Origin: Actinomadura rubteroloni
Lineage (GTDB): Bacteria; Actinomycetota; Actinomycetes; Streptosporangiales; Streptosporangiaceae
NCBI RefSeq assembly: GCF_002911665.1
Contig: NZ_MTBP01000006.1
Coordinates: 124,001 to 188,000 of the forward strand
DNA: 64,000 nt
Direction of reading: 5' to 3'
Of this stretch, positions 9,601-17,774 are shown one piece after another. Under the pieces are notes generated by a model that saw only the letters and a program-made list of their open reading frames with translations, was not told where the DNA came from and did not search any database. Both the position numbers and the translations under genes were made by a program. Numbering within the stretch: the first letter of the stretch is position 1; every line of letters starts with the position of its first letter.

Positions 9601-10367
9601 CCGCCGTCCTCGACCTCACCCCCGCGCCCGGCGCCGTGAGCGCGCCCCGGATGATCGCCGCGCAGACCGGCTACGAGGTCCGCGCGCTGCTGCGCAACGG
9701 GGAACAGCTCCTCCTCACGCTGATCATCCCGGTCGTCCTGCTCCTGCTGTTCGGCGGGACGTCCCTGCTCGACCTCGGCCCCGGCCCGCGCGTCGGGTTC
9801 CTCACGCCGGGGATCCTCGCGCTCGCCGTCCTGTCCACCGCGTTCACCGGGCAGGCGATCGGCACCGGGTTCGAGCGCCGCTACGGCGTGCTGCGGCGGC
9901 TCGGCGCGACGCCGCTGCCGCGCGCGGGCCTCATCGCCGCCAAGACCCTCACGGTCGTGCTGGTGGAGGCGCTGCAGGCCGTCGTGATCTGCGCCGTCGC
10001 GTTCGCGCTCGGCTGGCACCCGCACGGCGACCCGCTGTCGGTGCTCGTCCTGCTGCTGCTCGGCACCGCCGCGTTCAGCGGGTTCGGCCTGCTCATGGCG
10101 GGGACGCTGCGCGCCGAGGCGACGCTCGCCGCCGCCAACCTCGTCTACGTCCTGCTGCTCGCGACGGGCGGCGTGGTGTTCCCGCTGGACCGGTTCCCGT
10201 CCGGGGTCCGGTCGGCGCTGGAGCTGCTGCCGGTCTCCGCGCTCGCCGACGGGCTCCGCGACGTCCTGCGCGACGGCCACACGCTGCCCGGCGGGCCGCT
10301 GCTCGTCCTCTCCGTGTGGGCGGTCGCCGGGCTGGCGCTCGCCGCGCGGTTCTTCCGGTGGGAGTGA
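9597..10367 (+). CDS. ABC-2 type permease
   Basis: A 256-residue integral membrane subunit with about six helices (ABC-2 fold), coupled to the preceding ATPase by an ATGA overlap. The segments GEQLLLTLIIPVVLLLLFGG and GFERRYGVLRRLGATPLPRAG fit the DrrB/NodJ-like half. The pair probably exports a lipophilic compound or drug. The downstream exporter gene overlaps its stop codon, so all three may be co-transcribed. Confidence 0.88.
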   Translation: MTAVLDLTPAPGAVSAPRMIAAQTGYEVRALLRNGEQLLLTLIIPVVLLLLFGGTSLLDLGPGPRVGFLTPGILALAVLSTAFTGQAIGTGFERRYGVLRRLGATPLPRAGLIAAKTLTVVLVEALQAVVICAVAFALGWHPHGDPLSVLVLLLLGTAAFSGFGLLMAGTLRAEATLAAANLVYVLLLATGGVVFPLDRFPSGVRSALELLPVSALADGLRDVLRDGHTLPGGPLLVLSVWAVAGLALAARFFRWE

Positions 10368-11278
10368 CCCTCGCCGCGGCGGACGGTCCCCCGGCCGGGC
10401 GGCTGCCGCGCCGTCCGCGCGCCCTGTCGGCCGGGGCCGTCCCGCCGCCCGCGCTGATCCTGCTCGGGATCCTGTCGGTGCAGATCGGCGCCGGGATCGC
10501 CAAGCACCTGTTCGACCGGCTGCCGCCGAGCGCCGTCGTGTTCCTGCGGCTGCTGACGTCGGCGGTCGTCCTCGCGTTCCTGGCGCGGCGGGCGCTGCGG
10601 ACCGTCCTCGCCGACCACTCCCCGCGCAGCCTCGCGGTCGCCGCCGGGTTCGGCGTCTCGCTGTGCGTGATGAACACCGCGATCTACCAGGCGATGGCCC
10701 GGATCCCGCTCGGCGCGGCGGTGACGATCGAGTTCCTCGGGCCGCTCGCCGTCGCGGTGGCCGCGTCCCGGCGCGTCCGGGACGTCGGCTGGGCGCTGCT
10801 CGCGGGCGCGGGCGTCGTCCTGCTCGCGCGCGGCGGCGACCACCTGGACCTGGTCGGCGTCGGGCTCGCGCTGCTCGCGGGCGTCGGCTGGGCCTGCTAC
10901 ATCCTGCTGAGCGCAGCCACCGGACGCCGGTTCGCGGGCTCCACGGGCCTGGCCGCCGCCAGCGTCGTCGCGGCGGCCGTCGCGGTGCCGTTCGGCGTGG
11001 CGGCGGGCGGGACGGCCCTGCTGGACTGGCGGCTGCTGCTCCTCGGCCTCGGCGTCGGCGTCCTGTCGTCGGTGATCCCGTACTCGCTGGAGATGGAGGC
11101 GCTGCGCCGCGTCCCGCCGCGCGTCTTCGGCGTCCTCATGAGCCTGGAACCGGCCGTGGCGGCGCTCGTCGGCGTCCTGCTGCTCGGCGAGGTGCTCGGC
11201 GGGCGGCAGTGGGCCGCGATCGGCTGCGTGATCGTCGCGTCGGCGGGCGCGACGCTCGGCACGCGCGGCACCGGCTGA
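10364..11278 (+). CDS. EamA-family exporter, RhtA-like
   Basis: A 304-residue drug/metabolite transporter with ten predicted helices in two EamA repeats. The second repeat contains LEMEALRRVPPRVFGVLMSL followed by EPAVAALVGVLLLGE, close to the threonine/homoserine exporter RhtA signature. I place the start at GTG 10364 (GTGA overlap with the permease stop). An in-frame GTG at 10358 is equally possible, and a longer frame runs farther upstream inside the permease gene. Amino acid export is a family-level inference. Confidence 0.84.
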   Translation: MTLAAADGPPAGRLPRRPRALSAGAVPPPALILLGILSVQIGAGIAKHLFDRLPPSAVVFLRLLTSAVVLAFLARRALRTVLADHSPRSLAVAAGFGVSLCVMNTAIYQAMARIPLGAAVTIEFLGPLAVAVAASRRVRDVGWALLAGAGVVLLARGGDHLDLVGVGLALLAGVGWACYILLSAATGRRFAGSTGLAAASVVAAAVAVPFGVAAGGTALLDWRLLLLGLGVGVLSSVIPYSLEMEALRRVPPRVFGVLMSLEPAVAALVGVLLLGEVLGGRQWAAIGCVIVASAGATLGTRGTG

Positions 11279-11353
11279 GCGGCGAGTGGCGGGTGCCCGT
11301 CCGGGCATGGAAGGATCGGAAAGACCGGACGGAACCGAGCGTGAGGAGCCACC

Positions 11354-12190
11354 GTGAACGGCTGGGCCGATGACCAGGGGCTCTCCCCCGAGCTGTTCGA
11401 GCCGGGCACGCCCTCCTTCGTGGACTTCCTGCGGCAGCGCGCCCCCGAGCTGCTGCCCGTCAACCGAGTCCGCCCGCAGGACCGCCTCGACCTGCCGCAC
11501 GGCACGACCGTCCTCGCGCTCACGTTCCCCGGCGGGGTCATGATGGCGGGCGACCGCCGCGCCACCCAGGGCAACGTCATCGCCTACCGCGAGCTGGACA
11601 AGGTGCAGCGCGCCGACGAGTTCTCCGTCGTGGCGTTCGCGGGCACCGTCGGCCTCGCGCTGGAGATGGTCCGGCTGTTCCAGGTCGAGCTGGAGCACTA
11701 CGAGAAGATGGAGACGGTCCCGCTGTCGCTGCCGGGCAAGGCCCGTCGGCTCGGCGCCGTCATCCAGGCCAACCTCGCGCAGGCGCTCCAGGGCCTCGCG
11801 GTCGTCCCGCTGTTCGCCGGGTACGACGCCGACCGGGGCGAGGCGCACATCTACACCTACGACATCACCGGGGCGCCGCAGCGGGCGCGCGGCTTCCACG
11901 CCGACGGCTCGGGCTCCCCGTTCGCCGAGGGCTCGCTGAAGAAGCTGTACCGGCCCGACCTGTCGGTGGAGGACGCCGCGCGCGTCGCGGTCGAGGCCCT
12001 GTACGACGCCGCCGACGACGACTCGGCCACCGGCGGCCCGGACCGGTCCCGCCGGATCTACCCGTCGATCTCGGTGGTCACCGCGGACGGCTACCGGGCG
12101 CTGCCCGAGACCGAGATCGCGGCGGTCGTGGACACGGTCGTGGAGGAGCGCATGGCGCGTCCGGGCGGGCCGGTCGCGCCGCTGCGCTGA
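11354..12190 (+). CDS. prcB: Proteasome beta subunit, stand-alone copy
   Basis: A 278-residue 20S proteasome beta subunit with a 50-residue propeptide. The propeptide ends in LPHG and cleavage would expose catalytic Thr51. Counting from that Thr, Asp17 (AGDRRAT) and Lys33 (RELDKV) are exactly in place, and the conserved YDAADDDSATGGPD block is present, so the peptidase should be active. GTG at 11354 follows a GAGGAG ribosome site. Normally prcB is adjacent to prcA, pup and dop; here the neighbours are an exporter and polX, with no alpha subunit. It may be a second beta subunit or the sole one in a rearranged locus. Confidence 0.93.
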   Translation: MNGWADDQGLSPELFEPGTPSFVDFLRQRAPELLPVNRVRPQDRLDLPHGTTVLALTFPGGVMMAGDRRATQGNVIAYRELDKVQRADEFSVVAFAGTVGLALEMVRLFQVELEHYEKMETVPLSLPGKARRLGAVIQANLAQALQGLAVVPLFAGYDADRGEAHIYTYDITGAPQRARGFHADGSGSPFAEGSLKKLYRPDLSVEDAARVAVEALYDAADDDSATGGPDRSRRIYPSISVVTADGYRALPETEIAAVVDTVVEERMARPGGPVAPLR

Positions 12191-12222
12191 CCGCACCCAC
12201 CGGGAGTGTCGGACCCGGTTCG

Positions 12223-12228
12223 TAGACT
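12223..12228 (+). promoter_or_regulatory. Leaderless -10 element (TAGACT)
   Basis: TAGACT lies seven bases before the ATG at 12236, with no ribosome site in between. This mirrors the element before the ABC ATPase at 8674. Confidence 0.6.
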
Positions 12229-12235
12229 CGGGGCC

Positions 12236-13966
12236 ATGGCACGGGCGAACGACGAGGCTGCGGCCCTCCTGCGGGAACTGGCGGACCTGCTGTCCATCAC
12301 GGGCGGCGACGCGTTCAAGATCCGCGCGTACGAGAAGGCCGCCCGGTCGTTGCAGGGCCACCCCGACGACGTCGCGGACCTGCCGCCGTCCCGGCTCCGG
12401 GAGATCCCGTCGGTGGGCGAGGCCATCGCCAAGAAGGTCGAGGACTACCTCGCCACCGGCACGATCCGCCAGGTCGAGGAGCTGCGGACGCGCATCCCCG
12501 CCGGGGTCCGCGCACTCACCGAGATCCCTGGGCTCGGGCCGAAGAAGGCGCTCGCGCTGTACGACGAGATCGGCGTCGCGTCGGTGGACGAGCTGGCCGA
12601 CGCGATCGGCCGGGGACGGCTGCGCGGGCTCAAGGGGTTCGGCCCGAAGACCGAGGAGAACATCCGGCACGGGATCGAGCTGCTGCGGCAGGCGGGCGAG
12701 CGGTCGCTGGTGGACGTCGCCGCCGACCTCGCCGACGAGATCGTCGCCGTCCTGGCCGAGGTGCCCGGCGTGGAGCGCTGCGCGTTCGCCGGGTCGCTGC
12801 GCCGGATGCGCGAGACGATCGGCGACGTGGACGTCCTCGCCGCGACCGATGACCCGCGTCCGGTCATGGAGGCGTTCACCGCGCTGCCGTTCGTCACCGA
12901 GGTGATCGCGGGCGGCGACAAGAAGACGTCAGTCCGCACTTCGCGCGGCCTCCAGGTGGACCTGCGGGTCGTCCCGCCCGAGGCGTGGGGCGCGGCGCTC
13001 CAGTACTTCACCGGATCGCAGGCGCACAATGTCCGGACGCGGGAGATCGCCGTGCGCGCCGGGCTGCGGCTGTCGGAGTACGGGATCTTCGACGTCGAGA
13101 GCGGCGCGCTGATCGCGTCGGAGACCGAGGAGGAGGTCTACGCGCGGCTCGGCCTGCCGTGGATCCACCCGACGCTGCGCGAGGACGCCGGCGAGATCCA
13201 GGCGGCGCTGGCGGGCGAGCTGCCCCGGCTCGTCACCGTGGACGACCTGCGCGGCGACCTGCACAGCCACACCGACCTCACCGACGGCACCGCGACCCTG
13301 GAGGAGATGGTGCGGGCGGCGATCGGGCGCGGCCTGGAGTACTACGCCGTCACCGACCACGCGCCGAACCTCGTCATGCAGCGGATGACCAGCGAGAAGA
13401 TGCTCGCGCAGCGGGAGCGGATCCGGGCGCTGAACGCGCGCACGCCGGAGCTGGAGATCCTGCACGGCACCGAGCTGAACATCGACGGCGACGGGAACGT
13501 GGACTGGGACGCCGAATTTCTGGCGGGGTTCGACGTGTGCGTCGCGTCGGTGCACTCCCAGTTCCGCCAGGACAAGGACACGATGACGCGGCGGTTCGTC
13601 CGGGCGTGCGAGAACCCGTACGTCCACGTCATCGGGCATCCGACGACGCGGTCCCTCGGGCGCCGCGGCCCGGTCGACGCCGACTGGGACGAGGTGTTCC
13701 GCGCCGCCGCCCGCACCGGCACCGCGATGGAGATCGACTGCTTCCCCGACCGGCTGGACCTGCCCGCCGACCTCGTCCGGCGCGCGAAGCGGCTCGGCGT
13801 GCGGTTCTCGGTCGACACCGACGCGCACTCGCTGCGCGACCACCGCAACATCCGGTTCGGGGTCGGCGTCGCGCAGCGCGGCTGGCTGACGCCCGACGAC
13901 GTGATCAACACCTGGCCGCTGGACCGGCTGCGCGCGTTCTTCGCCGCGAAAACCGAGCGCGCCTGA
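12236..13966 (+). CDS. polX: DNA polymerase/3'-5' exonuclease PolX (PolX-PHP fusion)
   Basis: A 576-residue two-domain repair enzyme. Residues 1-320 form the Pol X part: an 8-kDa-like domain, helix-hairpin-helix motifs (EIPSVGEAIAKKVEDYL, EIPGLGPKKALALYDEIG) and the nucleotidyltransferase metal site in AFAGSLRRMRETIGDVDVL. Residues 345-576 form a PHP domain with DLHSHTDLTDGTAT, YYAVTDHAP, ILHGTELNI, CVASVHSQF and SVDTDAHS metal ligands, giving 3'-5' exonuclease and AP-site activity in characterised bacterial PolX. The stop abuts the ctaA stop on the other strand. The ATG was chosen over an upstream in-frame start because of the leaderless -10. Confidence 0.95.
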   Translation: MARANDEAAALLRELADLLSITGGDAFKIRAYEKAARSLQGHPDDVADLPPSRLREIPSVGEAIAKKVEDYLATGTIRQVEELRTRIPAGVRALTEIPGLGPKKALALYDEIGVASVDELADAIGRGRLRGLKGFGPKTEENIRHGIELLRQAGERSLVDVAADLADEIVAVLAEVPGVERCAFAGSLRRMRETIGDVDVLAATDDPRPVMEAFTALPFVTEVIAGGDKKTSVRTSRGLQVDLRVVPPEAWGAALQYFTGSQAHNVRTREIAVRAGLRLSEYGIFDVESGALIASETEEEVYARLGLPWIHPTLREDAGEIQAALAGELPRLVTVDDLRGDLHSHTDLTDGTATLEEMVRAAIGRGLEYYAVTDHAPNLVMQRMTSEKMLAQRERIRALNARTPELEILHGTELNIDGDGNVDWDAEFLAGFDVCVASVHSQFRQDKDTMTRRFVRACENPYVHVIGHPTTRSLGRRGPVDADWDEVFRAAARTGTAMEIDCFPDRLDLPADLVRRAKRLGVRFSVDTDAHSLRDHRNIRFGVGVAQRGWLTPDDVINTWPLDRLRAFFAAKTERA

Positions 13967-13973
13967 TCAGGCG
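13960..13973. terminator. Short palindrome across the polX/ctaA convergent stops
   Basis: CGCCTGATCAGGCG is a 14-base perfect palindrome that contains both stop codons of the convergent genes. With no loop it would be a poor hairpin; it may simply reflect the back-to-back stops. A terminator role is weakly supported. Confidence 0.25.
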
Positions 13974-14965
13974 GGCTGCGGCGCCTCGCGGGCCGGTACG
14001 GGTTCGGGCGCCGCGACCGGCACCGGCCCGCGCTCCCGCGTGGCGAACAGCACCCGCAGCGCGGCGATCCACAGCAGGACCGCGCCGAGCATGTGCGCGA
14101 CGACCAGCGGCCCCGGAACGCCGTTGAAGTACTGGACGTAGCCGATGACGCCCTGCGCCAGCTCCACCGCGAGCAGTTCGGCGGCGCGGCGGCGCAGCGC
14201 GGCGGGGGCCTTGGCGCGGACGGCCCACCCGAGCACCGCGACCGTCAGCAGCACGACCGCCCAGGCCAGCTCGCCGTGGATCCGCGCGACGTCCTCGATG
14301 TTGAACGACCAGCGGCGCGCCTCGGCGTCCCCGGCGTGCGGGCCCGTCCCGGTGACGACCGTCCCCGCGACGAGCACCGCGCCCGCCGCGACGAGCAGCG
14401 CCCACGTCAGCACGCGCAGGCCGGGGCCGGTGAGACGGCGCGGCGCCTCATCGCCTTCGCCAGACCGCACCCAAAGCGCGACGCAGAACACCAGCAGCGC
14501 CGGGGAGACGAGGAAGTGGAGCGCGACGGCGGCCGGGTGCAGGTCCGTCAGGACGACGATCCCGCCGATCACGGCCTGCGCGACCACGCTCATCGGCTGC
14601 GCCAGCGCGAGCAGCACGAGGTCGCGGCGGCGCGGGACGAGCCGCAGCGCCGCGACGAACACCAGCACCCCGACGCCGAGCACGACGAACGTCAGCAGCC
14701 GGTTCCCGAACTCGATGCCCATGTTGAGCGCCGGATGGTCGGGGTTGCCGGCCGGGACGAGGCTGTCGCCGGTGCAGCGCGGCCAGGTGGGGCAGCCGAG
14801 CCCGGACTTGGTGACGCGGACGGCGCCGCCGGTCGCCACGATGACCGCGTTGCCGAGGACGCCGAGGAGCGCCAGCAGGCGGAGCGAGGCGGGGGTGGGG
14901 CGCCAGACGGCGTCCACGGCCCGCAGGAGCGGGTTCGGAGCGGAGCGTTCGGCCACGGCACTCAT
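13967..14965 (-). CDS. ctaA: Heme A synthase (COX15/CtaA)
   Basis: A 332-residue membrane protein with about eight helices that oxidises heme O to heme A for the aa3-type cytochrome oxidase. Motifs include GGAVRVTKSGLGCPTWPRCT in the first extracytoplasmic loop, with the cysteine pair of the Gram-positive type, FGNRLLTFVV and HFLVSPALLVF in the first half, and RIHGELAW and VAHMLGAVLLW in the second; the conserved histidines are heme ligands. It works downstream of CtaB, encoded two genes away on the same strand. Start ATG 14965. No strong ribosome site is seen. Confidence 0.93.
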   Translation of the reverse strand: MSAVAERSAPNPLLRAVDAVWRPTPASLRLLALLGVLGNAVIVATGGAVRVTKSGLGCPTWPRCTGDSLVPAGNPDHPALNMGIEFGNRLLTFVVLGVGVLVFVAALRLVPRRRDLVLLALAQPMSVVAQAVIGGIVVLTDLHPAAVALHFLVSPALLVFCVALWVRSGEGDEAPRRLTGPGLRVLTWALLVAAGAVLVAGTVVTGTGPHAGDAEARRWSFNIEDVARIHGELAWAVVLLTVAVLGWAVRAKAPAALRRRAAELLAVELAQGVIGYVQYFNGVPGPLVVAHMLGAVLLWIAALRVLFATRERGPVPVAAPEPVPAREAPQPA

Positions 14966-15014
14966 CGTACGGGCGGCCCGGCGCAGCCCCGACCCACCCC
15001 CCGGCCGGGCCCGG

Positions 15015-16220
15015 TCAGCCGTAGGGCGACGGGTCCTGCGGCAGGAAGCCCGACGGCCCGCCCGGCGCCCACGGCGGCGCGGCGGGCCGCCGGGGCGGGG
15101 TCCGCAGGAACGCCTGCCGGGCGAGGTCCATGAGGTCGAGCAGGGCGTCGCGGCGGGCGCTGAACCAGGCCGGCTCCGCGACGCCGCGCTCGGCCCGCTT
15201 GTGCAGCAGGGACAACTCGGTCGCGGCGAGCTGGTAGTCGCTCATCGCGCGCGCCGCGAACGGCCCGCCGACCATCTTCGCCCAGCGGCGGGCGTGCCGG
15301 CGCGAGCGCAGGGACCGCAGCATCCGGACGTCCTGCGGCGTGACGAGCCCGGTCGCGGCGTAGGCGGGCAGGTAGGTCTCGATGCGGCGGACGGTCGCCC
15401 GCCGCTCCACCGACACGATCCCGATGATGACCAGCAGGACGAACAGGTCCAGCACGTACACGATCGCGAGGCCCGTCCCGCCGAACGCGGTGGACCCGTT
15501 CCACAGCCCGTGCAGCAGCATCGCCCCGAGCAGGCCGAGCAGCGGCGCGGCGAGCTGCCCGCGCCGGTGCGTGGCGGCGTAGGCGACGCCGAGCCCGGTC
15601 ATGGACGTGAACAGCGGGTGGCTGAACGGCACGACGAGCCCGCGCAGCACGAACACGGCCTGGAGCGCCTGCGCGCCGCCGTCCTCGTAGGCGCGCATGT
15701 AGTAGGTGACGTTCTCCATCATCGCGAAGCCGAGCCCGACCATCCCGGCGTAGATCACGCCGTCGGCGAACCCGTCGATCTCGTTGCGGCGCAGCCACAG
15801 CAGGCCGAACAGCACCGCGCCCTTCAGCGTCTCCTCGATGACCGGCGCCCCGAACGTCGCGCTGACGAAGTGCCCCCGCGTCTCCCCGAAGATCGGGACG
15901 GTCACGTACAGCAGCCCGAGCGTGTTGAGCACGAGCGCGCCGAACACCGCGACCCCGGCGCCCCACATGAACGAGAACGCGAGCGCGCGCGGCGGCTCGG
16001 GCTCCATCCGGTCCAGGGTGAGGACGAGGGCGACCAGCAGCGGGATCGGCAGCATCGCCAGCACGAGCCCGGCCCAGAACCCGCTGCCGCCCGACAGCGC
16101 GTCCAGCGCCAGCGCGAGCAGCGCGCACACCGAGCAGCCGAACAGGCCGAGGATGAGCAGGACCGGGGGACGTCCCGGCACCCGGCCCTCCAGCACCGCC
16201 TTCGGGTCAACCTGCGCCAT
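15015..16220 (-). CDS. PrsW-family membrane protease
   Basis: A 401-residue membrane protein with about eight helices and a soluble C-terminal tail of roughly 130 residues. The PrsW signature is complete: the glutamate pair in PVIEETLKGAV, a MENVTYYMRA motif, PFSHPLFTSMTG and LLHGLWNGS with the catalytic histidines. PrsW of Bacillus cleaves the anti-sigma factor RsiW; the actinobacterial target is unknown. It lies between the heme A and heme O synthase genes. Conservation of that position would need checking. The tail after residue 270 is basic and proline-rich near the end. Confidence 0.88.
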   Translation of the reverse strand: MAQVDPKAVLEGRVPGRPPVLLILGLFGCSVCALLALALDALSGGSGFWAGLVLAMLPIPLLVALVLTLDRMEPEPPRALAFSFMWGAGVAVFGALVLNTLGLLYVTVPIFGETRGHFVSATFGAPVIEETLKGAVLFGLLWLRRNEIDGFADGVIYAGMVGLGFAMMENVTYYMRAYEDGGAQALQAVFVLRGLVVPFSHPLFTSMTGLGVAYAATHRRGQLAAPLLGLLGAMLLHGLWNGSTAFGGTGLAIVYVLDLFVLLVIIGIVSVERRATVRRIETYLPAYAATGLVTPQDVRMLRSLRSRRHARRWAKMVGGPFAARAMSDYQLAATELSLLHKRAERGVAEPAWFSARRDALLDLMDLARQAFLRTPPRRPAAPPWAPGGPSGFLPQDPSPYG

Positions 16221-16283
16221 ACCGGGAGCGTAACCGGACAGGGCGGGCGGCGGCGCGGGCGGGGCCGTCCGGCGCCGGGACGG

Positions 16284-17270
16284 TCAGCGCAGCAGCGGGT
16301 CGACCGCGACCGCCGCGAACAGCAGCGCGAGGTACACGTTGGAGAGGTGGAAGAACCGCATCGGTCGCAGGTGGACGCCCGTCACACCGGCCAGCACGTC
16401 CCGCAGCAGCCGGTGCCCCTCGGCGAGGAACGCCAGCCCGAGGACGACCGCGACGGCCCCGTACACCGGTCCCATCCCGGCCACCGGCCACAGCGCCAGC
16501 GAGCACAGGACGGTCGCGTAGGTGTAGACCAGGCTCTCGATCACGACGCGGCGCTCGGTCGCGACGACCGGCAGCATCGGCACCTTGGCGACCGCGTAGT
16601 CCTCGCGGTAGCGCATGGCGAGCGTCCAGGTGTGCGGCGGCGTCCACAGGAACACGACGCCGAACAGCACGAACGGCGTCAGGCTCAGCCCGTGCGTGAT
16701 CGCGGCCCACCCGATGAGGACGGGCATGCACCCCGCGATGCCGCCCCACACGACGTTCTGCGACGTCCGGCGCTTGAGCAGCAGCGAGTACACGAAGATG
16801 TAGAACAGGATCGCGAACAGCGACAGCGCGGCGGCGAACACGTCGACCGTCAGCGCGAAGCCCGCCGTGGACGCGACGCCGAGCGTGATCCCGAACACCA
16901 GCGCGCGTGCGGGCGTGACCTGCGCGCGCGCCAGCGGACGGCGCCGGGTGCGGCGCATCTTGGCGTCGATGTCGCGGTCGATGTAGCAGTTGACCGCGTT
17001 CGCCGCGCCCGCCGACATGGCGCCGAACGCGAACGTCAGCAGGACCGTGCGCAGCGGGGGGACGCCGCCGGCGGCGAGGAACATGACCGGGATGGTCGTG
17101 ATCAAGAGCAGCTCGATCACGCGCGGCTTGGTGAGCGCCACGTAGGCGCGCACGCTCGCGCCGAACGAGCGGCGTTCGGCCGTCGCGACCGGGGCCGCGG
17201 GCGCCCCCGGCGCCTGCTCGCCCAGATCGACCCCGGGCTTGTTACTGAGCACCGTCACAATCGGGTCCAC
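16284..17270 (-). CDS. ctaB: Protoheme IX farnesyltransferase (heme O synthase)
   Basis: About 328 residues with nine predicted helices. CtaB transfers farnesyl to protoheme to give heme O, the substrate of CtaA. Prenyltransferase motifs are visible: NCYIDRDIDAKMRRTRRRPL (first Asp-rich site), LLKRRTSQNVVWGGIAG, and WTPPHTWTLAMRYREDYAVA (second Asp-containing site). It is divergent from tkt, as in many actinomycetes. The start is uncertain: in-frame TTG 17276, GTG 17270, GTG 17258 and GTG 17252 all precede the conserved region, and none has a clear ribosome site. Confidence 0.94.
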   Translation of the reverse strand: MDPIVTVLSNKPGVDLGEQAPGAPAAPVATAERRSFGASVRAYVALTKPRVIELLLITTIPVMFLAAGGVPPLRTVLLTFAFGAMSAGAANAVNCYIDRDIDAKMRRTRRRPLARAQVTPARALVFGITLGVASTAGFALTVDVFAAALSLFAILFYIFVYSLLLKRRTSQNVVWGGIAGCMPVLIGWAAITHGLSLTPFVLFGVVFLWTPPHTWTLAMRYREDYAVAKVPMLPVVATERRVVIESLVYTYATVLCSLALWPVAGMGPVYGAVAVVLGLAFLAEGHRLLRDVLAGVTGVHLRPMRFFHLSNVYLALLFAAVAVDPLLR

Positions 17271-17774
17271 GTCCAACTAGGGATGAGAAATCACATGCCG
17301 CCTCGGCGGCCCCGCGTTCCGGGCCGCACCTCGGGCCGGCTGCAACTTCGGCTCGGGAAACCTGTCGCGGCCGATGTCGTCAACCGCGCCCTCACTGTAG
17401 TCCGCCCCCTCCCGGGGTCACGCACCGGGTCCGGGACGCGCCGTCACGCCGTGTGAAGGGGCCGCCGGGGGGCGCGGGGCTCCCCCGCGAGTTCACCCGG
17501 GCGGGGGGTTAGTCCGGCGGCGCTTCGGGCAAGGGTCACCCTATGCAGGCGGCCGATCCGGCTGCGGTGACGTCCCTGATCACCGCGGCCGCGACCGGAC
17601 TTCCCGGCCCGGTCCGCCGTCCCGGTGGAGCGGTAGGCTCGGCACCGGGCGCGGTGATCTTCGCGCGGCCCGGCGTGGCGGGCCGCCGGAACGAGCGCCA
17701 CGGCCCGCCGGGACGACCGCCCGCGTCCGACCCGACGATTACGTACAGCGGTTGTGAGAGGAGCCTGGCGTTCC
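17271..17774. other. Divergent ctaB/tkt intergenic region
   Basis: About 500 bases without a convincing gene. On the minus strand TACAGT (17399-17394) and a TTGACG are possible ctaB promoter parts. On the plus strand TAGGCT (17634-17639) could be a tkt -10, giving a leader of about 130 bases. A small plus-strand open frame (17543-17800) overlaps the tkt start and has no coding signature. The region is otherwise GC-rich with short inverted repeats. Confidence 0.4.
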
